Assembly: GCF_006517395.1 (NCBI RefSeq)
Contig: NZ_VDCY01000011.1
Span: 1 to 64,000, forward strand
From: Terrilactibacillus laevilacticus
Lineage (GTDB): Bacteria > Bacillota > Bacilli > Bacillales > Sporolactobacillaceae
DNA: 64,000 nt
Direction: 5' to 3'
Of the stretch, positions 31,938 through 41,201 are shown in pieces. Position 1 is the stretch's first letter. Each line of letters starts with the position of its first letter. A program made the translations under genes and the position numbers. The notes under the pieces were generated by a model, which did not search any database, was not told where the DNA came from, and saw nothing but the letters and a program-made list of their open reading frames with translations.

Positions 31938-32342
31938 CTATTTTGTTAATTCATTTAGATCCTTAGCTAGTTTTTTATGATAAGCATAGAAACTTAGCCA
32001 TATGCAAAAATAAATGAAAATAAAGATGAATAAAGGGAGAATCATGGTTGATAGGGTAAACCAACCTAGGATGGTCCCCGTCACCATATATCCCGTAAAC
32101 AGCAAAATAAAATGAATCATCAATTGCAGCAAACGAATGAACATTTTCAACTCATATATTAATGCGGTTAAACCACAAAAAGCCCCGAACACCATTGAAC
32201 CAATTTGTTGTCTTAACATATATTCCGTACTTAACGTCTCCAATTGATAATGCATCGAAAATAAAAGAAATACTAACATAGAGATAGCGGCCATTCCAAA
32301 ACCAATAAGTGAATTTCTGATGACTTTCCAAAGTAATTGCAT
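31938..32342 (-). CDS. DUF3021 membrane protein
   Basis: The 134-residue protein has four membrane helices (about 8-30, 45-65, 72-92 and 97-120) and is the DUF3021 type found directly after LytTR regulators in many Bacillota. It is 12 bases downstream of the LytTR gene and has AGGAGG upstream of its ATG. In this pairing the membrane protein is thought to control the regulator's activity; the signal is unknown. Confidence 0.85.
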   Translation of the reverse strand: MQLLWKVIRNSLIGFGMAAISMLVFLLFSMHYQLETLSTEYMLRQQIGSMVFGAFCGLTALIYELKMFIRLLQLMIHFILLFTGYMVTGTILGWFTLSTMILPLFIFIFIYFCIWLSFYAYHKKLAKDLNELTK

Positions 32343-32354
32343 TTTTTTCCTCCT

Positions 32355-32795
32355 TTAATTTAAACGTCTTTTAAGTTCTTTTACATATTTTCTAGACACA
32401 TATTCTTTCCAATCATTTTTAAATTTCAGAACTAATTGACCACTAAATCCCACTTCAAAGTAATGAATCCACTTAATATTAGCGATACAATTTTTGGAAA
32501 TGCGAATAAAATGAGAGGATGGACTATTTTCTTCAAAATACTTTAGTGAATGTTTATAAATATACTTTTCTTGACCGGCGACAAGATAACATGTTTTATT
32601 TTCGACATAGAGGTGAGAAATTTGATCTAAATTCAAAATATATGATCGGTCTTCTTTCATAACAGTGATGATATTCATCTCTTCTTGGGAATGAACGAGC
32701 TTGACAATTTGATCGATATTTGGCGTCATCTCTTTAACCCATATTTCAATTTTTTCTTCTTCAATGTTTGGATGGACATTTAATATCACCTTCAA
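32355..32795 (-). CDS. LytTR-type DNA-binding regulator
   Basis: The 146-residue protein has an N-terminal alpha/beta part and a C-terminal LytTR domain (about 55-146), with ISHLYVENKTCYLV, HFIRISKNCIANIKWI and the final basic YVSRKYVKELKRRL. It has no receiver domain, so it is not a classical response regulator. TTG at 32795 is chosen as the start because GGGGTGA precedes it by about 6 bases; the longer frame from 32852 lacks a site. It forms an operon with the DUF3021 gene. Confidence 0.85.
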   Translation of the reverse strand: MKVILNVHPNIEEEKIEIWVKEMTPNIDQIVKLVHSQEEMNIITVMKEDRSYILNLDQISHLYVENKTCYLVAGQEKYIYKHSLKYFEENSPSSHFIRISKNCIANIKWIHYFEVGFSGQLVLKFKNDWKEYVSRKYVKELKRRLN

Positions 32796-32906
32796 TAACG
32801 TCACCCCTTTCTTTATTTTTATTTTAAAATATTTTGCTGCCATTGTGAGCAAAATGGAGATAAGAGGAGCTTTTTTGGATTTAACATGTCTTTAAATTTG
32901 TTTAAG

Positions 32907-33124
32907 GTGTTGTTCAAAAAGTCACCAAATGATAAGCTACGAATCTCGGCGCCCTCTTGTTTTTCCGGTCCTCATGTAGTAAAAACCTACATTCCGGTCC
33001 TCAAAACAGCGCCGTCTTGTCTTGATCTTCCGACGCCCAGGACGGGCTAGTACTGGCGTTCTGGCAGGATGCCAGCGTACTTAGCCAGTAACCCTTCTAA
33101 TTTGTCACCTTTTTGAACACGCAC
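32907..33124 (-). repeat. Family A structured repeat, copy 3 (inverted)
   Basis: On the + strand it begins GTTGTTCAAAAAGTCACCAA and ends TTTGTCACCTTTTTGAACACG, that is, the opposite orientation to copies 1 and 2. It contains CGACGCCCAGGACGGGCTAG and CTGGCAGGATGCCAG units. It lies between the LytTR operon and the HD hydrolase gene. Confidence 0.75.
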
Positions 33125-33231
33125 TATAACGTGAATATATATGTATTTTATTTGACTGTCTGTATGCGACCTAGTATACTATTCAAAATAATTTCGAGCT
33201 GATTAATTTGACTTCTTAGAGGAGGGTTTGT

Positions 33232-33897
33232 ATGGGTATCCATAGATATTTTCAAAGCTTGTCAGATTTAGAAGGAATTTATCGCTGTCCTGGAGTATTT
33301 AAATATCAGGAGCATTCCGTCGCAAGTCATTCTTTTAAAGTGGCTAAGATTGTTCAATTTCTTGCTACCGTTGAAGATGCTCACGGTAATAAAATTAACT
33401 GGAAAGCCATATATGAAAAAGCAATTAATCATGATTACTCAGAATTGTTCACTGGGGATATAAAAACACCCGTTAAATATGCCCTTCCAAAATTACGTGA
33501 GCTTTTCTCTCAAGTTGAAGAATCCATGACGAATGATTTTCTTGAGCATGAGTTTCCTGCTCAATTTCGGAAAGCGTATGCTGAACGATTTAAAGAAGGA
33601 AAAGATGATACCCTTGAAGGAAAAATTCTTGCAGTGGCTGATAAAATTGATTTACTGTATGAATCGTATGGGGAAATCCAAAAAGGGAATCCTGAACCTT
33701 TATTTGTACAAATATATAAAGAAGCACTTGAATCCATCTTAGCATTTAAGGAACTGGCTTGCGTTCAATATTTTATTGATGTTGTATTAGACGAAATGAT
33801 GGATGACGAAATCACATCCCATCAACAAATTAAAACAATCACAGAGATGCTGCTTGCAAAAAAAGATTATACATCTCAGGCAAATCCGAATGAATAA
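33232..33897 (+). CDS. HD-domain hydrolase (YfbR-like)
   Basis: The 221-residue protein has the HD signature with conserved His in EHSVASHSF (about 28-33) and the HD-type pair in AINHDYSEL (about 67-75), plus ADKIDLLYESYGE with the last metal aspartate. This matches the YfbR-like 5'-deoxynucleotidase (HD_2) group, which removes phosphate from deoxynucleoside monophosphates. AGGAGGG lies 7 bases upstream of the ATG. It is monocistronic. Confidence 0.85.
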   Translation: MGIHRYFQSLSDLEGIYRCPGVFKYQEHSVASHSFKVAKIVQFLATVEDAHGNKINWKAIYEKAINHDYSELFTGDIKTPVKYALPKLRELFSQVEESMTNDFLEHEFPAQFRKAYAERFKEGKDDTLEGKILAVADKIDLLYESYGEIQKGNPEPLFVQIYKEALESILAFKELACVQYFIDVVLDEMMDDEITSHQQIKTITEMLLAKKDYTSQANPNE

Positions 33898-34176
33898 TCT
33901 ATTCTAATAACACCATTCTCGTTGTTTAAATTGACCTTCCCGACTCATAAACTATGATCATCGTTTTTTCTACAAAAATTTAAGTTGCTTATATTTTTTT
34001 CTCCTTCGTGATTTTGCTATACTAATTGTAGAACATTTAAAGACATATGATTAAGAGGCAGAAAAAACTTTCATTTAACCCCTTTGTTGTTCAAGGCATT
34101 GTTTCACAGCATAGATCCTAGTGACACATTAATGAGTTTTGATATCTACTAATGTATTCCTAAAGGAGAAAAATTA

Positions 34177-34737
34177 ATGGATAATACGGATAAAAAAAAG
34201 TATACGCCTACCAGTAACAAAAATTTTACTGGTCTCATCATTAGTATCGCCATTATCGCAAACATTGTTATTTTACTCTTGTTTTTTACCCCGATTGGTT
34301 ATCATGGAAATGTCAACTTTGATATTAATTTATTACCAAGGTTTAACGCTGTATTTAATAGTTTTACTTTTATTTTCTTAGTCGGTGCCCTGATTTCTAT
34401 TATGAAAAAGAATATCAATGTACACCGTGGTTTTATTTTAGCTGCCTTTACGACGACGTTTTTATTTTTAATCTCCTATCTCACCTTTCACTATCTGTCA
34501 CCTGACACAGCGAGATTTGGAGGACAGGGTGTTGTTCGCCCGATTTACTTTTTCATCTTAATTTCGCATAGCTTTTTAGCCGCTGTCATCGTCTTTCTTG
34601 CTCCATTCGCTCTCGTATGGGGATGGACCATGCAAGTGGCAAAGCATAAGAAAATTGTACGCTGGACAATGCCAATCTGGTTATATGTGAGTCTTACAGG
34701 CGTCATTGTCTATTTAATGATGGCTCCATATTATTAA
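34177..34737 (+). CDS. DUF420 membrane protein (CtaM/YozB-like)
   Basis: The 186-residue membrane protein has five helices after a short cytoplasmic start, with NINVHRGFILAAF and ILISHSFLAAV carrying the two histidines typical of DUF420. The family includes CtaM, needed for assembly of heme-A terminal oxidases in Bacillota. AAAGGAG precedes the ATG. A terminator follows at 34746. No oxidase genes lie nearby, so a specific partner is not identified. Confidence 0.85.
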   Translation: MDNTDKKKYTPTSNKNFTGLIISIAIIANIVILLLFFTPIGYHGNVNFDINLLPRFNAVFNSFTFIFLVGALISIMKKNINVHRGFILAAFTTTFLFLISYLTFHYLSPDTARFGGQGVVRPIYFFILISHSFLAAVIVFLAPFALVWGWTMQVAKHKKIVRWTMPIWLYVSLTGVIVYLMMAPYY

Positions 34738-34745
34738 AGAGACAT

Positions 34746-34786
34746 GAAAAAGACGACTACTGGTTAATCTAGCAGTCGTTCTTTTT
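34746..34786 (+). terminator. Terminator after the DUF420 gene
   Basis: ACGACTACTGG and TCTAGCAGTCGT form a stem with one mismatch, followed by TCTTTTTTT. Confidence 0.7.
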
Positions 34787-35183
34787 TTAGTTCTGTTAAA
34801 TTATTTCGTGGGCAATAATTTTCAAAGCCAAAAACCCCATAACTGTTTTGGTCTTTGAATCTTTCATAGCCAAAATATCGCTAAAATGTATTTAAACCAG
34901 CCAATACAAGTAAAACGGTGTAACTGCCTAATCAATCTCTCTTAATGCATACCCTATGAGCAGCAAATAAAGTTTTAGATATCAAGTCAAGACTAGCAAG
35001 GAAAACTTTTGAATAGGAATCCATGAATCCATGGCATAATAATATCCCCTTTAAAAGAAAATTATTTGAGAACATCAAATGTTTATCTAAAGGGGATACG
35101 ATTTAAGTATGTTTTTTAGCAAGATTTCCTATGAAACGAATATTGCCTAAACTAATGTCCTAATTATTACACTGTAATTATAG
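34787..35183. other. Intergenic stretch with an inverted repeat
   Basis: No gene is visible. ATCCCCTTTA at about 35047 and TAAAGGGGAT at about 35090 are perfect 10-bp inverted repeats around a 34-base loop; their role is unknown. They could be ends of a small lost element or a regulatory hairpin. Confidence 0.35.
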
Positions 35184-36242
35184 TTAACGATTGAGTTTCT
35201 TACTTTCAAGTTTCATATGAAATTGTGGATCTTTTGGTCTGCTAGGATCAATTCCTTTCAATTTTGGGACTACTGCACATATTAATTGAATGGCAATAGG
35301 ATAAACAAATGAATTATATAAATAGTTATCGCCACTCTCGATAACAAAATTCTTCTCTTCTTCTAAACCTTCCACCTTAGTACCAATAACATAAATATTA
35401 TTCGTCCATTCAGATAAAACGTTAATTAATTTTTCAATCCTTGGGTCATTACTTGGATTCAGAACTATTATAGTTGAATCTTCATTTACGGCGTTATATA
35501 TACCATGGATAAATTCTTCAAATTCATATCCAGTTACCGGGACACGCATGGTTTCAAGTAATTTCAATGCACTTTCTAATGTATCTCCATATAATTCTTT
35601 GGTTCCAACAATTCTAATCTCTTTTGCATGTTTTAGACGATCAGCATTATTGTTTACCCACGTTTCAGCAGAATAATAAACATTTAAGAAATGATCGGCT
35701 GTATTTTTTAAAGTTTCTATAATTTCATCGTACTCATCTTGATTTAAAGTTCCATTTTCTTGTCCAATAGAAAGAGCAAGAAGAAGTAGATTTAACTTTG
35801 TAGAATAGAAACCTTTTGTTTTTGCACCTGCTTTTTCTTCACCACAAAGAACCGTAAGTATATAATCCGATGGCTCATCAATAAGAGCATTTTCAGCACC
35901 TGCCATTGAGGCTACTTTACATCCTAGATCTTTAGCCATTTTCATAACATTATATGTTGAGTAACTGCTTCCTCCTTGAGATATACCAACAAATAATGTG
36001 TGATTTGCATCACTAGCTAATAACTCTTTAGTTATGAGAAAAGGATAGTATGCCTCAACTGATATTCCGCTTATTTCTCTCATTTTTTGTTGAACCTGTG
36101 CACCAGAATGGTAACTTGTCCCTGAACCCGTGATAATAATTCGATTAATATCTTGTTTTTTCACTTCCGCAAACAAATCTCTTGAATTCTCAATTATTAA
36201 TTTTAATTTTTCCGGTGTTTCTTTAAGATACTCCGTAATCAT
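35184..36242 (-). CDS. SIS-domain sugar-phosphate deglycase or isomerase
   Basis: The 352-residue protein has two SIS domains (about 25-175 and 200-340), with IITGSGTSYHSGAQ and FVGISQGGSSYSTY as phosphosugar-binding segments. It resembles the FrlB/GfrE/GfrF deglycases and the isomerase half of GlmS, without a glutaminase domain. It is the last gene of a ROK-regulated mannose-family PTS operon, which suggests it splits or isomerises the phosphorylated import product, such as a fructosamine-6-phosphate. AGGAGAG lies 9 bases upstream of the ATG. Substrate is inferred from context only. Confidence 0.82.
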   Translation of the reverse strand: MITEYLKETPEKLKLIIENSRDLFAEVKKQDINRIIITGSGTSYHSGAQVQQKMREISGISVEAYYPFLITKELLASDANHTLFVGISQGGSSYSTYNVMKMAKDLGCKVASMAGAENALIDEPSDYILTVLCGEEKAGAKTKGFYSTKLNLLLLALSIGQENGTLNQDEYDEIIETLKNTADHFLNVYYSAETWVNNNADRLKHAKEIRIVGTKELYGDTLESALKLLETMRVPVTGYEFEEFIHGIYNAVNEDSTIIVLNPSNDPRIEKLINVLSEWTNNIYVIGTKVEGLEEEKNFVIESGDNYLYNSFVYPIAIQLICAVVPKLKGIDPSRPKDPQFHMKLESKKLNR

Positions 36243-36260
36243 CCGTTTATCTCTCCTAAT

Positions 36261-37070
36261 TTATAATATTCCTGCCCAATGGACAATGATTCCAAAAAAT
36301 ATAATAGCGATAGTCAATTTCGAAATACTAAATTTCTTTCTGATCATCCAAAAAATGACGAGGGTTAATACTAAAGGTAATAAATTTGGCAATATTTGAT
36401 TTAAAATATCTTGTATAACGACCTTAGCACCATTTACATTAAATTTTAATGGGGTTGAAACTTTCAACATCGTAGCTACCATAGCTCCTACAACCACTAG
36501 CCCGACGGTGGTTGCAATTGACATAATTTTATCCATTAATCCTTCTTTTTGAATTCTTTCAAGTGAATTGACACCAACGGAATAGCCAAACTTCAAACCG
36601 TATATTCTAACTAATAAATTGGGAACATTATAAAGCAATAAAAAGAGTAATGGACCAATTAAATTACCTTGAGTTGCAAAAGATATGCCAATTCCTGCTG
36701 CAATAATTCTCAATGTACCCCAAAACAACGAATCCCCAATACCTGCTAAAGGTCCCATAAGTGCGGTTTTTACTGCATTTATTGAACTTGTATCAAAATC
36801 TTGATGATTTGCATTTTGTTCTTCCATTGCTGCACTAATACCAGCAATGGTTGGAACAGCAACCGGTGTCGTATTAAAAATTTCTAAGTGTCTTTTGAGT
36901 GCCAAAGATTGCTCTTCTTCTTTGTCATATAGTCTTTTGATAGCAGGAATCATTGTGTAACAGAAACCCAGATTCTGCATCCGCTCATAGTTGAAGGCAC
37001 CTTGCAAAGCAAATGAACGCCATAAAATACTACGCAAGTCTTTTTTTCTTAATTTTTTTTCCTCACTCAA
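36261..37070 (-). CDS. Mannose-family PTS transporter subunit IID
   Basis: The 269-residue subunit is the membrane IID component. Recognisable family segments are SFALQGAFNYERMQNLGFCY near the N-terminus, ALMGPLAGIGDSLFWGTLR in the middle and a hydrophobic C-terminus. It starts with TTG, overlaps the IIC stop by 8 bases and forms the translocation channel with IIC. Confidence 0.93.
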   Translation of the reverse strand: MSEEKKLRKKDLRSILWRSFALQGAFNYERMQNLGFCYTMIPAIKRLYDKEEEQSLALKRHLEIFNTTPVAVPTIAGISAAMEEQNANHQDFDTSSINAVKTALMGPLAGIGDSLFWGTLRIIAAGIGISFATQGNLIGPLLFLLLYNVPNLLVRIYGLKFGYSVGVNSLERIQKEGLMDKIMSIATTVGLVVVGAMVATMLKVSTPLKFNVNGAKVVIQDILNQILPNLLPLVLTLVIFWMIRKKFSISKLTIAIIFFGIIVHWAGIL

Positions 37071-37857
37071 AGTTAATCTCTCCCTCCGTTAAACTATCTG
37101 CATCATTCCCTTTTTTTGATAACTGATTTCCTTCATTGTTAACGAAAAAGTTTAGGATAATCGCAATACATACTCCCATTAATGCAATAGCCATAACGTC
37201 TATTTTTAGGTAGGATGCAGCTAAAAACCCAATAAAGAAAAAGACTGACATTTTCTTTGAAAATAACATATCCATTAAAAGAGCAAATCCTATAGCTGGA
37301 AGAAGATTTCCTGCAATCGTCAATCCATCTAAGATAACTTTAGGTACTGCATTTATCAAAGTTGTTACTTTATCTGCACCAAGTAAGATCGCTAAAAACG
37401 TTGGCACAAATACACTTAAGAAAAACAGTACTACCGGAATCCACATCATTAAGGTTACTTTCTTAAAATCTGCCTTTTTAGCATACTTATCTGCTTTGTG
37501 AATAAAATAAGTATTAATAACTCTGACTAAAACACCAAGAGATTGAGCCAATACAGCTATTGGTACGGCAAGAGCTAACGCAACTTCTGGACCTTTACCA
37601 GATAATATGGCAAATGCTGTTCCAAGAACCCCTCCTGTAACAACATCTGGTGGCGTCGACGAGCCAATACCAGCAATCCCCATCCAAATTAATTCGAGTT
37701 GGGCACCTATAATGATACCTGTCTTAAAATCACCAAGTACTAATCCTACCAATGCCCCTAGTACAAGTGGGCGCTCTAACATTAAAACACCAAATATTCT
37801 GCCATCTAATATTCCTATTCCTGCTATTAATCCAAGAAGTAATGCTTGAGTTAACAA
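37063..37857 (-). CDS. Mannose-family PTS transporter subunit IIC
   Basis: The 264-residue membrane subunit has about seven helices and the family segment GIIIGAQLELIWMGIAGIGS followed by PPDVVTGGVLGT. The start is TTG, with GGGGGGAG just upstream. It lies 101 bases after the IIB gene and overlaps IID. Confidence 0.93.
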   Translation of the reverse strand: MLTQALLLGLIAGIGILDGRIFGVLMLERPLVLGALVGLVLGDFKTGIIIGAQLELIWMGIAGIGSSTPPDVVTGGVLGTAFAILSGKGPEVALALAVPIAVLAQSLGVLVRVINTYFIHKADKYAKKADFKKVTLMMWIPVVLFFLSVFVPTFLAILLGADKVTTLINAVPKVILDGLTIAGNLLPAIGFALLMDMLFSKKMSVFFFIGFLAASYLKIDVMAIALMGVCIAIILNFFVNNEGNQLSKKGNDADSLTEGEINFE

Positions 37858-37958
37858 TTTTCTCCCCCCTTTTTAGAATAAAAACAATAATTTATTATTT
37901 GTTAATCATTTTGTTCTTGATAATTGAACAATAGAATGATAGAAAAACATTGTATACA

Positions 37959-38441
37959 TCAATTTTTTACTAAATCTTTAAATGACTGTTTCTTATCTCT
38001 TGGCAATATTCTGAAATCTAAATTTATACCTAATTCCTGAATCTCCTTGAAGTTATCAATATCTTGATCACTGACAGCAATAAGATCTGTTAACTTCTTC
38101 TTCCCTTCTTCATAGCGCAGCCCTCCAACATTTATTTCTTTTATGGCACCATTCGAATTTTTTGCTAATTCTAAGGCATCATCTGTGTTTCTAACTAATA
38201 CGAGTACATTACTTTTTTTCGCTTCAGAAAATTTACTGATAATTTCCCCAGATTCTTTTACTCCTCTAATATATAACTTCACATTATTTGGTTTAGCTAA
38301 ATCTAAAGCCATTGCTTTTACTTTGTCGTTTTTTGCTTCGTCATTAACGACTAAAATGACATTTGCGCTAACAGCAGGTGACCAACCAAACGCGACTTGT
38401 CCATGGAGTAAACGTTCATCAATTCTGACTAAAGATATCAT
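37959..38441 (-). CDS. Mannose-family PTS subunit IIB
   Basis: The 160-residue cytoplasmic phosphocarrier has the active histidine His14 in VRIDERLLHGQVAFGW. It receives phosphate from IIA and passes it to the incoming sugar. The start overlaps the IIA stop by one base (TAATG). The sorbose/mannose-type fold is clear, and the sugar cannot be told from this subunit. Confidence 0.93.
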   Translation of the reverse strand: MISLVRIDERLLHGQVAFGWSPAVSANVILVVNDEAKNDKVKAMALDLAKPNNVKLYIRGVKESGEIISKFSEAKKSNVLVLVRNTDDALELAKNSNGAIKEINVGGLRYEEGKKKLTDLIAVSDQDIDNFKEIQELGINLDFRILPRDKKQSFKDLVKN

Positions 38442-38857
38442 TATTCAACAACTCCTTTAAATAGATCATTAATGTACTTTATACCGTTATGTGCTTCTTG
38501 AATGCTCTCATTTAAAACTTCTTTCATGGAGTTAGAGGGTCCAGAAAGAGCGGTGGTTAGAATCATTGGAAGATTGACGCCAGAAACTAAGTGGAACTTT
38601 TTATCTTCCGGCTGTCCTAATAAAATTTCAGAACAAATGTTATTGACACTTCCACCAAATACATCTGTAAAGACAACAAGTTCTTTTTCATTTTCTTTAA
38701 AGATTAATTCTTCTAACTCCTTCTTTCCTGTTTCTCCAGATTTTGATTTGGTCATGCAAAAGTAGTCAATATTATGTCCCTGTCCAATGATTAACTCAAC
38801 AGTTTCTACTAATGTTTTGGCTAATTCGCCATGTGTAGCAATAATGATTCGTCTCAT
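38441..38857 (-). CDS. Mannose-family PTS subunit IIA
   Basis: The 138-residue subunit has the phospho-accepting His9 in IIIATHGELAKT and the FTDVFGGSVNN segment typical of the family. It is phosphorylated by HPr. The ATG at 38857 has GGAGGTG 9 bases upstream; the longer frame starts inside that site. It lies 43 bases after the ROK gene, so the regulator and transporter are probably one operon. Confidence 0.93.
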   Translation of the reverse strand: MRRIIIATHGELAKTLVETVELIIGQGHNIDYFCMTKSKSGETGKKELEELIFKENEKELVVFTDVFGGSVNNICSEILLGQPEDKKFHLVSGVNLPMILTTALSGPSNSMKEVLNESIQEAHNGIKYINDLFKGVVE

Positions 38858-38900
38858 AATAGAGAACACCTCCATACAAAATTTAAAAATATATAAATTG

Positions 38901-40019
38901 TTAATTACTTTCTACTTGATTAAACATAAAAGCAATGGCTCCTAATGATCCTGCATTTGCTCCTAAACTTGCAAGTTGTATTTTTGTTTTAATTGGCGTA
39001 AGGTTCATAACCATTTCTTGAATTTCATTTAGGACCACATCCATTGATTCTGATACATATCCGCCAATAATTACTTTTTCAGGATTTAATAAATTGATCG
39101 CATTAGCAATAAAAACAGATAATTCAGTGACAAAACTTTCTATAGTTTGAATAACTTCTTTTTCGCCTTGTGAATACTTTTTAAAAAGAATTTCAGGAGA
39201 ATAACCGCTTTTTTCTAATGCTGTACCTGATATTTTTGATTCAAATACACCCGGCTGACCTAACATATTAAATTTCTTGTTTTTAATGTCACTTGTGCTA
39301 ATCTGATAAGCGATTTCTCCAGCTTGATAGTTATAACCATATACCAGATTTCCGTTTGAAATAATCGCACTTCCGATACTGTGACCAATCTCTATAAAGA
39401 AAAGATTTTTTGTACTAGGTTCTGGATCTAACCACATTTCACCTAAACCAGCACAATTAACATCATTATTTGTGAAGGTTGGAAATGAAAAATAAGGTTT
39501 AAACATTTCCCCAATATGAAGATTTGTCCAATTAAGAGCTTTTGCTCTGAAGACTGTTTCATTATCTGTTCTTCCTGGAACCCCGATTCCCATACCTATT
39601 ATTTTTTCCTCTGGTATTTTAGATTCTTTAATGCATTCCTTAATAATATTAATAATTTCCATCACATGATTAGTTGATGGAACTTTTTTTCTAAAAACAA
39701 TGTTACCAACTAAGTCTGTGATAATTATTAATATATTTGCTCTGTCAATATCTACTCCAATTCCAAATGCTGATTTTGGGTTAAATCCCAACATTAAAGC
39801 AGGTCTGCCACCTCCTTTTACCGGACTTTGTTCTCCTAACTCGATGACAAATTTTCTATTCAACAACTCATCAACAATAGTTGAAACGGTTGATTTGCTT
39901 AATGAGAGTTTTTTGGCGATTTGCGCTCTACTAATGGGTTGCTCTGTTTTAATCTTTTCTAAAATCAAAGAACGATTAATTTTTTTTATTAAGTCAAGAT
40001 GTGCAGCTGAATTATTCAT
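38901..40019 (-). CDS. ROK-family transcriptional regulator
   Basis: The 372-residue protein has an N-terminal winged helix-turn-helix (RAQIAKKLSLSKSTVSTIVDELL, visible as ISRAQIAKKLSLSKSTVSTI at about 30-49) and a C-terminal ROK sugar-kinase-like fold. The ND segment (FTNNDVNCAGLGEMW) is present. The usual Cys-rich zinc motif is replaced by LGQPGVFESKISG, so it may lack the structural zinc. It is the first gene of the PTS operon and a likely XylR/NagC-type repressor of it. A palindromic operator candidate lies at 40341. Confidence 0.9.
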   Translation of the reverse strand: MNNSAAHLDLIKKINRSLILEKIKTEQPISRAQIAKKLSLSKSTVSTIVDELLNRKFVIELGEQSPVKGGGRPALMLGFNPKSAFGIGVDIDRANILIIITDLVGNIVFRKKVPSTNHVMEIINIIKECIKESKIPEEKIIGMGIGVPGRTDNETVFRAKALNWTNLHIGEMFKPYFSFPTFTNNDVNCAGLGEMWLDPEPSTKNLFFIEIGHSIGSAIISNGNLVYGYNYQAGEIAYQISTSDIKNKKFNMLGQPGVFESKISGTALEKSGYSPEILFKKYSQGEKEVIQTIESFVTELSVFIANAINLLNPEKVIIGGYVSESMDVVLNEIQEMVMNLTPIKTKIQLASLGANAGSLGAIAFMFNQVESN

Positions 40020-40340
40020 ATAAAATTCCTCTTTAAAGATTTAGTTCCATGCCTATACTAAATATATCCCTATATTTAAAGGCTTGTAATCACTATAATT
40101 TAGTTAATCGATTTAATTAGTTCTATCATTGAATTAATTATAGTATTACATAATTTTTCTGACATTTCAATGTTTTTTTAATAAAAAAACAAAATTTCTT
40201 TCATAAAAATAAACTATACTAGTGTTGTTTTCTTAACTTTAAAAGTAAGGAATTAGCCTATGAATTAGAAGGTAATAGAGGTAACCAATACTGAAGATAG
40301 TAGAGCCCCGGAAAGTAAAAAGATATATACTAACATACTA

Positions 40341-40362
40341 TTAATTCAATACATTGAATTAA
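40341..40362. promoter_or_regulatory. Candidate ROK-regulator operator
   Basis: TTAATTCAA-TACA-TTGAATTAA is a perfect 22-bp palindrome. A related, imperfect arrangement (TTAATT...ATTGAATTAATTA) lies at about 40120-40142 nearer the gene. ROK repressors bind A/T-rich palindromes of this kind. The assignment is inference. Confidence 0.4.
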
Positions 40363-40377
40363 ATATAATACAAAAAA

Positions 40378-40420
40378 AACCACAAGAGAATGCTTTGAGC
40401 ATTCCCCTGTGGGTTCTTTA
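40378..40420 (-). terminator. Terminator of the rpsF-ssb-rpsR operon
   Basis: Read on the - strand, AACCCACAGGGGAATGCTC and GAGCATTCTCTTGTGGTT-type halves form a long stem followed by TTTTTTTG. Confidence 0.8.
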
Positions 40421-40426
40421 TAAACC

Positions 40427-40654
40427 TTATTCAGTCGTATATGGAAGTAAAGCCATTTGACGAGCACGTTTGATTGCTACAGTCAAACGACGTTGGTATT
40501 TTGCGCTTGTTCCTGTTACACGACGAGGTAAAATTTTACCTCTTTCAGAAATAAAACGTTTCAAAAGATCTACATCTTTGTAGTCGATGTATTTAATTTT
40601 ATTAACTGTAAAGAAACATACTTTACGACGTTTTCCGCGTCCACGACGTACCAT
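40427..40654 (-). CDS. rpsR: 30S ribosomal protein S18
   Basis: The 75-residue basic protein contains the family segments [19 protein letters not shown] (visible in part) and [29 protein letters not shown]. It pairs with S6 on the 30S platform. It is the third gene of rpsF-ssb-rpsR and is followed by a terminator. The N-terminus [15 protein letters not shown] is standard. Confidence 0.97.
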   Translation of the reverse strand: MVRRGRGKRRKVCFFTVNKIKYIDYKDVDLLKRFISERGKILPRRVTGTSAKYQRRLTVAIKRARQMALLPYTTE

Positions 40655-40681
40655 GCCAATCCCTCCTTATTTTATATGATT

Positions 40682-41179
40682 TTAAAACGGCAGATCATCG
40701 TCCGAAATATCGATCGGCTTTCCATCATTTGCAAATGGATCTTCAAATGGAGGATAGTCTTGGTTCGGATGATTGCTGTTGTTATTATTGTTGTTACCGC
40801 TATTAGGTGGTCCTTGTTGAGCAAAGTTATTTCCAAAGTTTCCGCTGCCTTGTTTAGCTCCTTTTGGTTCTAGGAACTGCACGCTGTCAGCGACGACCTC
40901 TGTAATATAAACTCTGCGCCCTTCGTTATTTTCATAACTTCTGGTTTGGATCCTTCCATCCACGCCGGCAAGACTGCCTTTAGTTAAAAAGTTAGCCGCA
41001 TTTTCAGCTTGTCTACGCCAAACTACCACTTGTATAAAATCCGCTTCACGTTCGCCTTGTTGATTCGTAAATGTACGATTCACAGCTAGTGTGAAGTTTG
41101 CTACGGCCACACCTGTAGGCGTATAACGCAACTCTGGGTTCTTCGTCAATCGTCCAACCAAAATAACTCGATTAATCAT
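40682..41179 (-). CDS. ssb: Single-stranded DNA-binding protein
   Basis: The 165-residue protein has an OB-fold (1-105, with [21 protein letters not shown]) and a flexible Asn/Gly/Pro-rich linker including a run of asparagines. The acidic tip DISDDDLPF recruits replication and repair proteins. It is co-transcribed with rpsF and rpsR. Confidence 0.97.
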   Translation of the reverse strand: MINRVILVGRLTKNPELRYTPTGVAVANFTLAVNRTFTNQQGEREADFIQVVVWRRQAENAANFLTKGSLAGVDGRIQTRSYENNEGRRVYITEVVADSVQFLEPKGAKQGSGNFGNNFAQQGPPNSGNNNNNNSNHPNQDYPPFEDPFANDGKPIDISDDDLPF

Positions 41180-41201
41180 CAGAACCTCTCCCCTATATTA
41201 G

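Larger units (their letters stand above)
40020..40426. other. Intergenic region upstream of the ROK-PTS operon
   Basis: No gene is visible. The region contains A/T-rich promoter-like sequence on the - strand (TATAGT near 40097), the palindrome at 40341-40362 and the rpsR terminator. Confidence 0.4.
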
